The position numbers and the translations under genes are program-made. This document shows positions 1 to 9,337 of a DNA stretch of 42,817 nucleotides, piece by piece. Source of the DNA: Hysterium pulicare CBS 123377 (Eukaryota; Ascomycota; Dothideomycetes; Hysteriales; Hysteriaceae); contig AJFK01000926.1 in NCBI GenBank assembly GCA_000467715.1, positions 1-42,817 of the forward strand, in the 5' to 3' direction. A model generated the notes under the pieces. It saw only the letters and a program-made list of their open reading frames with translations, was not told the DNA's origin and made no database searches. Each line of letters opens with the position of its first letter. The first letter of the stretch is position 1.

Positions 1-906
1 ACAACTGGAGAAAAACGCAAAGCTCCTCATGACAACGATGAACTACGCGCGCCGAGTAATAAGAGGAGGAGTGTCGTGAACGATATCCACACTCACTCTC
101 CCTATGCCGACCCGCTTAGAGCCGCCGAGCCGTTGGAAGGCCATCCAGCAACCCACCACTTCGACGGTGCCGACAGGTTGAGTCGCTTGCACATCAGCAA
201 CCAAATCGATCCAGTGGATACCTGCATTGGAGATAGCGCACATGCCAATGGAGTTTCCGTCGAAGAACCCGTCCCCCGCGATCTAGTCAGTCCAGATAAC
301 CGCAATCGAGGTAGCGCACATGCATCCAATGGAGCTTCCGGAGAGAGCGCAGCTCCGGTCAAAGCACCCAACCCCCGTGATCAAGTCATTCTAACGGATC
401 GCCGCACTCGTGATTGCGCACCTCCGTCCAATGGAGCTTCCGAAGAGAGTGCAATTCCAGCCAAGAACCCTATCGACCGTGTTCAAGTCATTCCAACGGA
501 TAATCCCATTCGAGGAAGCGCACTTCCATCCAATGAAGTTTCCGAGAGCACATCGTCAGTCAAAAAACCCATCGACCGTTCTCGCAGGATCAAAGCTCAA
601 GCCTCTAGTCCAGCTACTCCGACCGAAAGCACTGATTCTCCGGCAAATAACACGAGGAGCAAGAAGCGGCTGAGTCAGCAGGCTCAGCAGACTCAGCAGG
701 CTCAGCAGGCTCAGCAGGCTCAGCAGGCTCAACAGACTCCGCAGACTCCGCAGACTCCGCAGACTCAGCGCGATGGTTCAGGCAAGGAGCGACAAGAGGA
801 TGGAAAGGATGCTTCTGGTGACAACTCCGAGAGTCCGGAGTCTCCAGCGCCGAAGGGAAAGGCTAAAGGAAAGGTAGCGAAACCATCGAAGGGCGAGAAG
901 AAGTGA
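1..906 (+). CDS. 3' end of a gene for a disordered, repeat-containing protein (5' end outside window)
   Basis: The reading frame is open from the first base of the window to a TGA at 904-906, so the start lies to the left. The first in-frame GTG is at 76, but nothing suggests translation starts there. The visible 301 residues have no recognisable fold. They hold about four copies of an imperfect ~34-residue repeat (core SNGASxES...DxVIxTDxxxR), then a QQA/QTP low-complexity run, then a charged tail rich in Lys, Glu, Ser and Pro ending in KGEKK. Composition suggests an intrinsically disordered, possibly nuclear protein; function is unknown. The frame carries no stops despite its repeats, which argues that it is expressed. 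The next convincing coding sequence is almost 2 kb away. Confidence 0.6.
   Translation, partial: TTGEKRKAPHDNDELRAPSNKRRSVVNDIHTHSPYADPLRAAEPLEGHPATHHFDGADRLSRLHISNQIDPVDTCIGDSAHANGVSVEEPVPRDLVSPDNRNRGSAHASNGASGESAAPVKAPNPRDQVILTDRRTRDCAPPSNGASEESAIPAKNPIDRVQVIPTDNPIRGSALPSNEVSESTSSVKKPIDRSRRIKAQASSPATPTESTDSPANNTRSKKRLSQQAQQTQQAQQAQQAQQAQQTPQTPQTPQTQRDGSGKERQEDGKDASGDNSESPESPAPKGKAKGKVAKPSKGEKK
229..590 (+). repeat. ~102-bp imperfect tandem repeat inside the edge gene
   Basis: Copies begin at 229, 310, 412 and 514. Copies 2 and 3 are exactly 34 codons; copy 1 is 27 codons (seven lost) and copy 4 fades out near 590. Every length is a multiple of three, so the frame is kept. The copies differ at many bases, so the expansion is old. 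Confidence 0.75.
676..768 (+). repeat. CAGCAGGCT (QQA) nine-base repeat grading into CAGACTCCG (QTP)
   Basis: Nine-base units read Gln-Gln-Ala, with one Gln-Gln-Thr variant, then Gln-Thr-Pro. Units are nearly identical, unlike the older 34-residue repeat just upstream, so this tract probably varies in length between strains. Confidence 0.8.
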
Positions 907-969
907 GTGGGCTTGGTCGGGCCAGGAGTGAGGGTACGTAGAAAGTAGTTGTCGTAACTGCTTTGAATG

Positions 970-1080
970 AGTAGCAAAATTGAGATAGCAAGATTGGGAT
1001 AGAAAGGTTGGGAGTAGCAAAATTAGGAGTAGCAAAATTGAGAGTAGCAAAATTGGGAGTAGCAAAATTGAGAGTAGCAA
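970..1080. repeat. 15-bp minisatellite, AGTAGCAAAATTGRG
   Basis: About seven units lie some 65 bp after the stop codon of the edge gene. The last four are spaced exactly 15 bp apart; two earlier ones are 14 bp and diverged (ATAGCAAGATTGGG, ATAGAAAGGTTGGG). Reading it on the minus strand gives an artefactual Leu/Ile/Ser-rich frame. Confidence 0.75.
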
Positions 1081-2754
1081 CATCATACTTACATATCTCC
1101 GCATTCGTGCATTATGAAGAGTTGCATCCATGATGACACTTATTCATTTTAAAAATCCCCACAATACAGGCTAATACGAAAGTCGATATGTAGAACAACG
1201 CATCCCCAGGACCATTCATGCCATCATATGTTATACATTCCACGCCAAGAAGTTCACCATGAGAATCATGTGCGCATGATGAAGATAGAACATGTCCCAA
1301 AACTGCCTATTCTCGTCATGTATGGAGAAGAGTTTGGTCAGGCCCAGAATGATGTGACAGCGGTTCTTTAATTTCGCATTTCAGTTCTCACTGTGTTTGG
1401 GTCTTTGGTGTTCGTTATAGATATCTGATGCACACAAGCGATTAGAGTAGTGGAGAGTTCATAGTACATGACAGCTATATCCGCAACTGGACAGACTGGC
1501 CTATTAGCTGAGAGCCGTATCGATGAAGATCTAGACGATAGTTATTATCTTCCTTTACCTAGCGATATGTTCACGGTTAGACCTCCGCCACATCCCCTAG
1601 CAACAAAGGTGCCAACCCCCCTGGACATTCCAGCTCCAGGATAGATGCGGTGGATTAGGAGTCTAGGCAGCAAGAATTCCGGGGATCAATCACGAAGCGA
1701 GAGGGGAATCCTACTGCCCAGAGTCGTATTGCCACATCAATGACAGGATATGAACAAGATGAAAGAGAGAGTAATATCGTGAGAAGAGTAGTAGGCTGTG
1801 TGTTATGGATAGCTGTGTAGATGTTCGAATGTCTGATGTCTAGGGTATATTGCCAGTGAGAGGGGATAGAGGGAATATTGACGCAACATATTAATGCTTT
1901 GGATGGCGGAGTGAAGTACGTTGTATGAAAATGTCGCAGGGGCCAGATGTTGTAAGGCGCGGGCTAGACTGAATCTAAACTGGCGTTTGGATGGCTCCAA
2001 GCATCTCGCGCGGCAGTCGGTCATATCATCACTTTACTTTGTGCTCGAACGACTACTTCCAGCGCAAATGCTTTTTCGATCAGAACTGCAGCCTTTGATT
2101 CGAGATTCACGGTCACCGTGACAAATGGATCAACAGTTGACCTAGAACCAACTTTGAATCTTGGGTGTTGGGTTGTTGGTCCTGTCCTACGGGCAGAAAC
2201 GGCATGCCGCTCCCCTCGAATGTCGGCTTTGCCTTAGGGATTGATTATGCCGAATCTGCTGATTCAGGTTGGCTGGGTTATATGATGACTTGGAAATTGT
2301 GTGGTTAAGGTCATACTGTGGGAAGCGGGACCAAACCAAAACGAGGCTCTGCGCCATCCGTGTCCTCCACGCTCTTCGCTCTGTCGCTCTTTGATGAGGA
2401 ACCTCTTGAAACCAGGCACATTGTGGTGGTGTATGTTCGCTACCAGCTTTCTCAGCCTCATACTGTAGTCTTGACTTCGAGGAATGATATGTGGGAGGAC
2501 TTCTGGGATCGACGCCAGTAGGGTGCGTTAGTTCCCCCCACGGGGGATAGCTAGTCCGTTGATATGTGAGTCTTTCGATGTGATTGTCCAACTCACCATT
2601 GGGGAGTCCGCGCCATCAGCCGAGTAAGCTGGCAGAGTAGCTCTTTATAGTTCCGTTCCGTAAGCCCAGACATTGCGTTTACATCTGCCGTGCTCGACAT
2701 GATGGTCGCACTCGCTGCATGCTGAAGCAGATGGCAATATCACCGCACCATTTA
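1081..2754. other. Gap: no convincing gene
   Basis: Only short, overlapping open frames on both strands. The longest, minus 2187-2591 (134 codons, no signal peptide or motif), overlaps a 67-codon plus frame, and I could not extend either one through splice sites. Confidence 0.5.
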
Positions 2755-3960
2755 CTAGTCTAGATCAGACTCTGTTCCAGCTCCGCGATATAAAGGTAAG
2801 AGTAACACAAGACATGGCACTGTTGAGCTGATCACAAAATGCTTCCGGGTATCATTCCCAGCGTGTTCCGGAATGTTCGGCGCACATGATTCTCCCAAAG
2901 TGCCAAACTTGTAGTAAATGGTCATCTGATACCATCGATCTGTCCTAAATCCACCCGTACCCCATTTTAAAATGTCGCCCAAAGCCAGCACAAATTCTCT
3001 CGCCTCCTTTGCATTTGTTGTCCGCCATATCCATTGCAGCGTCAGTTGGTGTACAGGATTCAATGGCAGTTGGAAGAGAAGACCCAGGGTTGGGTATTGC
3101 CTCAAAGGATGGAGGAGTAGGCCTAAGTCCAGATATCCTGTTACAGCAGAGTTAGTCATGTTACGAATGCGGAACCGGCAAGCATACGCTTTTCATATGC
3201 ACTCAGCTTTAGGGTTTTTGGCCACAACACTTGCAGAGGTTCCACAAGGCCTGTTAATAAATAACTCGTCCACTGGCCCTCCCCAGCGCAGTCTTCATCC
3301 ATTTTTCTCGAACTCGCTCAAAGAGGCTTGTCCAATGCCATCCAGCAGCAACACTCCGAATATGCGCTTGAGTTGATCTTCCAAGTCCGATGGAGGGTCG
3401 GGGAAATGGTCTACGAATCCACTCGCGTCGGCCATGTTCCTCGACCCATATTGGGAGCTTGTTTTCTTGGTCGGGCTCTGAGACCGATGTCGCCGATAAA
3501 CCAGCCTCGATCCTCTCCTCTGACCACTATCATTCGAGATAATACTTGGTATCGGACGGGACCCATCTCTAGCTCGCGGGAACTATCGCAGTGGCTTTCC
3601 CACTGTTCGATGGATTGCGTCGAGTCCTTGGGTACTGATGATTGCGAAGATAGCGCTTGGAGAGTCTCGGGTGTTAGAGGAAGCGTTCGTGAGGGTTGCA
3701 ATGTAAGGTTAAAGGACAGGCAGCCGTGGCTGCTGTTGAAGGGGATTGGTGGCTTGCGGCGTTTTGGGAACGAACAGCCGTGCGTTGGCTCGAGATCAGG
3801 ATAGGAAAGCGCACGCTTCGTGGTGCAACTAAAGAGCTGCTGGAGAGACGATGAGTTGAGAGCTGAGAACTGAGAGCTGAGAGCAGAGATGATGTTTCGG
3901 CGTTGTTGCTTTGGCTATTGCGGGGTGGAGCCGCAGAATTAAGCTTTTGGCGTCCAGACA
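2755..3960 (-). pseudogene. Degenerate gene of unknown function
   Basis: One minus frame reads protein-like from an ATG at 3435 down to a TAG at 2755-2757, about 226 codons, broken only by two TGA codons in the section between about 3180 and 3300. Both could be CGA (Arg) codons changed by one C-to-T. Upstream, a second minus frame (about 3700 to 3411) is also coding-like, with the stretch RYQVLSRMIVVRGEDRGWF, and joins the first only by a frameshift near 3430. Further upstream a Ser/Pro-rich frame runs to about 3960. I see no Pfam-type motif. Phrases such as RIRNMTNSAVTGYLDLGLLL and REFVLALGDILKW read like an ordinary globular protein. An alternative with an intron at about 3126-3170 gives a Cys-rich frame but meets further stops. 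Confidence 0.4.
3857..3884. repeat. TGAGAGC 7-bp microsatellite, four copies
   Basis: Four consecutive heptamers (one reads TGAGAAC) inside the 5' part of the degenerate minus-strand gene, where they translate as a Ser/Leu-rich run. Confidence 0.7.
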
Positions 3961-4040
3961 CCATTTGATTCAGCAATTCACGGGCTGCGGTCTAGCACGC
4001 CTTGGCGCGTCTGTGCTGTCACCCCGATCCTCCGTCCTGA

Positions 4041-4280
4041 ATGAATATATCAAACAACGCCCTTCTTTCCGACATAGCTTCAAATGCTACTATCACTACT
4101 AACCCGCCCTATAGAGACTTTATTTTCCAACAACATTCCTTACCGCCTCTTGATTCAGCCTCCCACACGAGATTATCTTCGTTAGTTTCGCAATCCCCTC
4201 ATTACCCTCCCAAACACAATTTCTGCGAAGAGCGGGCTTCTATTTTGAGCATATTTGAAGATTACATATCATATCTCTAA
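4041..4280 (+). CDS. Possible small ORF, 79 aa
   Basis: ATG at 4041 to TAA at 4278-4280, rich in Ser, Asn and Pro, with no signal peptide, membrane segment or known motif. It lies divergently from the degenerate gene on its left. Nothing besides length and composition supports it; chance is a real alternative. Confidence 0.2.
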   Translation: MNISNNALLSDIASNATITTNPPYRDFIFQQHSLPPLDSASHTRLSSLVSQSPHYPPKHNFCEERASILSIFEDYISYL

Positions 4281-4957
4281 AAGCCGCGTCAAGTCTTGTC
4301 CGCGGCACGCAGAGCGAATTCAAGGGATGGGTGTGTGTATATGGTCGGAGCAGAGGTTAATAGGCAGGAGGCATTCCTGCATGCGAATTTATTGCCCTAA
4401 GTACTGTCCGCCGTAGTAGAGGGCAGCTCGGAATGTGAAGTGTGAAAGGCTGTTGCACTGGCCTAGTGACGAAACTCTTGGGTATCGCTACCCATTCTTG
4501 CACTAGATGCTCTGCGTCGTGGCTAGACGAATGATGTTGAAAGGGCGCTACAGCGTGCATTTCCCTTATCATCTGCATTATTAGAAACAGCGCCCACTTT
4601 CGTCGTCTTTGCTTTTAGAAAAACCATGGCTTCAATTATTTGAGACCGGTAGACTGACATTGGCTAGTGAAAATACTTCAAGCCATACTTAGTCACGTGC
4701 GCCTTGGCATGCGTACACCCCAAAAGTGTTATGGTATGACGTTCCGGAAACGAGAAATACGTATCTAATTCTCTGATGCCTGAGTATATTCTCACTGTCT
4801 GCCTCATCAGAGGCAATACGAAACTTTCTCATCGTGATTTCCCAAGCCAAAAGAAAGCTCACCCAAAAGCATTTCACGTGACTCACTATAGACGAGATCG
4901 TCGGCTGCATGCGTGGCCCAGGCAGGAACAACTTCAAGTAAATAGTTAAGTGGACGA
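4281..4957. other. Gap: no convincing gene
   Basis: Two minus frames of 73 and 92 codons occur here without motifs or splice signals that join them. I see no repeat. Confidence 0.5.
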
Positions 4958-5425
4958 ATGGTCCCAATTACTACGATCAACCAGCTCGGGACTTCATTGG
5001 AGTATGTTCAGGACAAGGTCGCTCGTCTAGAATACGCAGCGCATGCGGCTGCTCAAGCTGCTCAGTCAGCTAAAGCCATCATTCAGGAGCAGCTCCAAGA
5101 ATGGGAATACGCCCCCAAGCATAGACTGGGCGAAATCGACTCCCAGCGAAGCTGAAAGAACAAGACACCGAAATCGGCTGGCTGCGCGAATTTCTCGGCG
5201 TCCGCATTTATGACTTTAATGACCTCATTAGTACGCTCGCTCAAGCCTTCCTTTGATCGCGAGGCCTTTCGCGAGGCTGTAATTAGCATTCGCATCGCCC
5301 TGCAAATGGAGCAGCTGATTGGTGAACAGAATTTCCCAACCCTTGCCAGCATTCCCAAAGCCAACTTGCCGCTGCATTTGGCAAATGGCGTGAAGACCGC
5401 GATAATGGCTCTCTGGCAGCGGTAA
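4958..5425 (+). pseudogene. Frameshifted fragment resembling the C-terminus of a large fungal coiled-coil protein
   Basis: Three plus frames follow each other like one protein. Frame one runs from the ATG at 4958 to a TGA at 5153-5155 and is an Ala/Gln/Glu-rich coiled coil (LEYAAHAAAQAAQSAKAII). Frame two, about 5140-5255, carries KEQDTEIGWLREFLGVRI. Frame three, about 5235-5425, carries FDREAFREAVISIRIALQME and ends near LALWQR-like residues. The second block recalls a conserved C-terminal block of a large fungal coiled-coil (M-protein-repeat/Uso1-like) protein as I remember it; that assignment is inference. At least two frameshifts, and the expected large N-terminal part is absent, so this looks like a partial, dead duplicate. 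Confidence 0.45.
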
Positions 5426-6184
5426 TGGATCGGCCAACTCTCAAGAACGAACCGCTAATCCTTCATCTCGGGTCCCATGACGCCCCCATTCGGTGCAGAA
5501 TATAAGCTACGATCTACGTAATTGAGATGGCATGTGATGACCGACTAAGGGTGGAGGTATGAACTTGGAAGCCACCAATCTATACTGCCGCCATGGACTA
5601 TCTATTTGCCTTATTTTATTTCAAGGCGGCAACCAATGAGAACTCAACGCAAATCAAAGCAACTCCGTTACCTCATTCACTGAAATCAACCATAAATGAG
5701 AGCGTTGAGTATAACCTGCGCTCCACGCGTGGTTAAGCTTTATCAAACTCTTCTTCCAAGGCGGCAACATTGCCTCCAGCCTCTCAAGAAAACTATGGAT
5801 CATCCTTCTTAGTTGCTCTTAATTGTTCTAGACTTCCCCCCTTTTCAAGACGTTGTGTACCACTTTTCAATCTGCTTCTTGTAGTGAGCAACCTGAAATT
5901 TCTCCTCCCTTACTTTATTGCATAGGTGGCTGTAGGTCCTACGATGATGCACGTAGGCGTTTGGTATAGCTTTGTTGATAAGAACAGCTCTGCAGAGGTT
6001 GGGTGGCTGCAATCGGAGTTGGTAACGTGACGTGATTCGGGGGTAGTAGAAAGGCTTACGGAATTCGTTTCGAATTTAGTAGCCGCCGAAATGCTAGCCT
6101 GCGTGCTTTTCCCCACAACATCTAACAAGACAAAGTGAAGGAAGTTCTATCAATACTTGATGGTGCCGTGCTTCGAATATGTGT
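5426..6184. other. Gap: no convincing gene
   Basis: A few short frames only, including a 72-codon minus frame at 5910-6128. It may hold the eroded 3' end of the oxidoreductase fossil to its right, but I cannot read it. Confidence 0.45.
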
Positions 6185-6925
6185 TATGGCCGTGGAAGAA
6201 CGTTTGCACATAATTCTTTGAATATGACATGTGTCCACAATCTTGGCAATCGTGGTGATATCATCTGGTTGTATTTAGCATAGGTATTCAAGAGATGCAA
6301 AACTCGGTCTACACTATGAACCGGGAACCGAAACAAGCCTTCAGCACTACCCCGGAATACCCCACGATCGTACCTAAGGAAGTACTCCCTTATCGGTACC
6401 GATGCTCGGTATGATTCTTTGGCGGAGAGCTGACGCTCAAGGATATTCCTTCTTACATGGAGATAAAACCAGGGGTCGCGAGCTTTAACAAAGTTTGAGG
6501 ATGCCTACCAGACATTGGCTCAGCTGTCAAACGACCAGTTATGATGACTCCCGAAGTGGAAGAATAGAGGATCCCTCGAGGTAACCCATCTTCCTGAAAC
6601 ACTTCCATGGCTTCTTCAACGGGAGTATAGGTTAACTTTACGAAGGGCTTGTAATCCATCAGCTCCATACCAAGGAGGATGATAACGCCTAGAGTCCCAC
6701 AGGAGGCTGCCGAACCGAAAAAAGAGATCCCCGGTTGCGGAGTCGGATTAAGATGCTTCCCGTTTCTCTGCATTTCGAAGGATTATTTCACTAGATCTGA
6801 TTGTCTCGTGGAACAGTCCGTGTTTAAATGAGCTTCGCCTCCGACAGTGATGTCGGGTAGCTCTGGCACAACACGGGGTAAGAGACCATTCTTCCATATG
6901 GACATAGACGTGCTGTCTTTGTTTC
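6185..6925 (-). pseudogene. Fossil of a DWF1/DHCR24-like FAD-binding oxidoreductase
   Basis: Read leftward, successive minus frames give NGLLPRVVPELPDITVGG (about 6895-6840), then SSFKHGLFHETIRSSEIIL, then GSAASCGTLGVIILL and KPFVKLTYTPVEEAM (frame 6453-6773), then DPWFYLHV (about 6465-6440) and REYFLRYDRGVFRGS (about 6370-6320). Order and wording match the FAD-binding (BBE/PCMH-type) oxidoreductases of the Delta24-sterol reductase family, where the segment ITVGG...SSFK lies in the flavin-binding half. At least three frame changes are needed to join the blocks, and the N-terminal part of the flavin domain is missing. In life the family reduces or oxidises isoprenoid-type substrates with FAD. 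Family assignment is fairly secure; substrate is unknown. Confidence 0.65.
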
Positions 6926-7096
6926 GACATGATTTAGTTGAACTGTGGGTGCTGTATTATGATATATACGGCGGGATTGTGGGAGAGATTGTGGGCTGGA
7001 TTTGTGGATTTGAGATAAGATTTTTTGGGGCGGTATCGAGTTTAGAAAATGAGACGATGATACAAACTAAGACCGAGAGGGCTTATAAGTGCTATG

Positions 7097-7659
7097 TCAA
7101 GCCAGATGATTCCCAAGTAGATTTGTAGCCTCTGCAGGTAACCATGACGCTTGCCAGATGCCTTCGATTTCATGCATGAATTCAGCGAGTCCGTTGACTT
7201 CTGAGTCCGCATGATGGATGGTTTGGGAGTTCGTTCCATTTCGTTTTTCGGGCGAGGCTGATCGCCGACGCTTTGCTGTTGTGGTCCAAGTCATTCTTTA
7301 GCTCATCGTACCATTCCAGTGGTCCGGAATCCTCTTCCTCCTCACTCTCTTCATCCTTTCCCCTGACAGCAGCCTTTGGAGGTCTTGCGTAGTTTCCATT
7401 TCGGTTTGGCCTCTGCAATGGCAGTGCTCTTTTGGTGGTGGCCTTGTGAAGGTTCAATCTGTCGATTTGGTATATGCTCGTTCTCGTGCTTCTTTCCTGG
7501 AGGAACCTTAAAGGGCTTGGATTTTGATAGCACTGGTGGCCTGGGCTGCTTGGTATTGTTCTTGGACGAGCTCGATGAGCCGGCTTTGGCAGAGGACTCG
7601 GCGTTGTCTATGAGTTTTTCATAGTCAAGTGAGTCGCCGAATCAATTGTCCGCAGTCAT
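7097..7659 (-). pseudogene. Degenerate gene for a charged, disordered protein
   Basis: An ATG at 7659 (minus) opens a frame that meets a TGA five codons later and then reads on as a Lys/Ser/Pro-rich protein (KSKPFKVPPGKKHENEH) to about 7355. A second frame continues with an acidic block (GKDEESEEEEDSGPLEWYDE) to about 7185, and a third (EFMHEIEGIWQASWLPAEA) ends at a TGA at 7097-7099. Two frame changes and one nonsense codon mean it cannot be made as one protein, unless introns I do not recognise explain the shifts. Composition suggests a nuclear protein. No family is recognised. Confidence 0.4.
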
Positions 7660-7981
7660 CGAATAAGTTTTTTGCGAGGATAGACGCCTGCGGGGTGACC
7701 TAGTGAACATTTCTCGTCACGCTGTCCGACAGAACACTCAAAATTAAAAGATGCCGTCTCACGGTTCTCCGCTTATGATTTGGCATGATATCCATGGTAT
7801 GCTTCACCATTTGAGCCATTTTTGTGAAATTCCTTCCGATGAGAGTGGCATGTGTCCTTTGTGTCCTATCTCTCTTCGCTTGAGTTCAGACGTTGGTGAC
7901 CATTGGTTGTAGTGCACGGCATCCACCGGTGCAATTCTTTGCTCAATTACTTGACTGTAGGGGGTTCTAGTTGGAGTTGGC
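7660..7981. other. Gap: no gene seen
   Basis: Spacer between the degenerate minus-strand gene and the plus-strand 132-aa ORF. A 72-codon minus frame (7804-8022) overlaps the latter and has no motif. Confidence 0.5.
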
Positions 7982-8380
7982 ATGAGCGCGTACTTCCCAA
8001 GGGGCGGCACTTTTACGACCACGTACTATGTGGTTGAAGAGCGCGTAAACGTCACCAATGGACTGTTTGTCCCGGATCGAAAATTCGACTTCCGCTATGT
8101 CAAATCAAGCGTTTTGCCAGAGAAAGAGATTCCTAAGCGCGTGAGCCTGGCTCTGGACACTCTAAGGTTGATCGATCATGGCTACCTCGCCGGCGTAAAT
8201 GACAAACAATGGCTCGATCGGATAGGTACAGACTTCTCTGGTATTGTGCACTGCGACATCGCGCAAGTTCACATGCATGATACCAGCTCACAACAGGCCG
8301 TTGGACAAGGTGGACTGGCCTCAATTTTCGCGGTAAAAAAGAAGGGGGGCAGCACAATGCTGGCAATGATGCTAATGTGA
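7982..8380 (+). CDS. Hypothetical protein, 132 aa
   Basis: Clean frame from ATG (7982) to TGA (8378-8380). An in-frame TAG lies eight codons upstream, so this ATG is the natural start. Composition is balanced, with few low-complexity residues (YYVVEERVNVTNGLFVPD, KEIPKRVSLALDTLRLIDHG), unlike the short random frames around it. No signal peptide, membrane segment or family motif is evident. The C-terminus (GGSTMLAMMLM) is odd and could be translation running past an unrecognised splice site. It may be a small orphan gene or the surviving exon of a larger fossil. Confidence 0.4.
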   Translation: MSAYFPRGGTFTTTYYVVEERVNVTNGLFVPDRKFDFRYVKSSVLPEKEIPKRVSLALDTLRLIDHGYLAGVNDKQWLDRIGTDFSGIVHCDIAQVHMHDTSSQQAVGQGGLASIFAVKKKGGSTMLAMMLM

Positions 8381-8686
8381 CGCTTAGGACGAAAGGGAGG
8401 AAGAGAAGTAGACAACGTGAGCCCATCGGCGGCGCATTCAGTCAAATTTCAACGCCGCTCGCTTCTCTCCCCTAACATGTTGAAGAAGAGGGTGAAAGGA
8501 AATAGAGCGTCGCTCGGTTTAGTTTAGCCGATCCGCGCTCGCGTCAGAAAGTGAAGTGAAAAACTATTTACAGGCAGCAATAACCCAAAACTTCAGCAAC
8601 GAGTTGTAATCACCATATGCATAAAATCCAACTCTCAGCTGAAAGTGGTCCAATGGCCCGAAACCCAGGATAGCTATCATTCAAAC

Positions 8687-9337
8687 ATGACGGGAAGACG
8701 GAAGCGCCCACACTCTCCATCTTCTTTAGACGAACGCAATCCGCATAAACCATACCGCCACGAAGTGTTCCAGCCCACCCACCTGCATCTCCCTCAGGCG
8801 AGCGAGAGTAATCTCCGTAGCACAACACCAAATCCACCTCAGATCAATTCACGGGCACTCAATGTTATCGATCAAGCAGGTGGCTTTACTTTCGCTGAAG
8901 AATATTGGCAACAACCACCTTTCTCGACCCAACCCGCATACCATGACACCCAATATGGACCGCCACCATACTCCATTAACTCACCTCCAATCCCGATCCC
9001 GATCTCTGGTGGTGTTGCATTCGACCGTAATATCCCACAGCCCTACAGGCATGGTTACCAGCACCAGCCCAATCGCCAGCCCCACGGGTATCAATCTCCG
9101 TAATCTAATGCTGTCACTCCTTTCGGAATCTCTCAAGGGAGGTACAGGGAAGATCCCAACTCTCCCCCATACGGCACTGTTACAATGCAACCTCTCCAGC
9201 AGCATCGGGTGCTTTTGCCACCAGCGATCGTCGGACTGTTCGAAAGATTAAACGACAAGGGCGAGATAAGACTTCTTTCGCAGCGGGTCCAGCAGTGGCG
9301 CCGACCGAAGCTGCTCCAACCAGCAGCGTCGCGATGA
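8687..9337 (+). pseudogene. Pro/Gln/Tyr-rich ORF interrupted by one TAA
   Basis: From the ATG at 8687 (GRRKRPHSPSS, NLS-like) one frame runs to a TGA at 9335-9337, about 216 codons, broken only by a TAA at 9101-9103. The stop follows HQPNRQPHGYQSP and sits where CAA (Gln) would suit this Gln-rich sequence, so one C-to-T would explain it. After it the frame keeps the same style, then turns ordered (LLPPAIVGLFERLND). The first half is disordered, the end possibly helical. No family is recognised. Sequencing error, strain polymorphism or a real nonsense mutation are all possible; a 138-aa product could still be made. Confidence 0.45.

Noticed and set aside
778-1131. Minus frame of 117 codons rich in Leu, Ile and Ser (LLLSILLLPIL)
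   Set aside because: Produced by reading the 15-bp minisatellite antisense. It is a repeat artefact, not a membrane protein.
2890-3170. Cys-rich small secreted (effector-like) protein in an alternative frame
   Set aside because: It needs an intron and then hits two stops. The competing frame runs without an intron from 3159 to 2755 and continues upstream, so it is the better reading.
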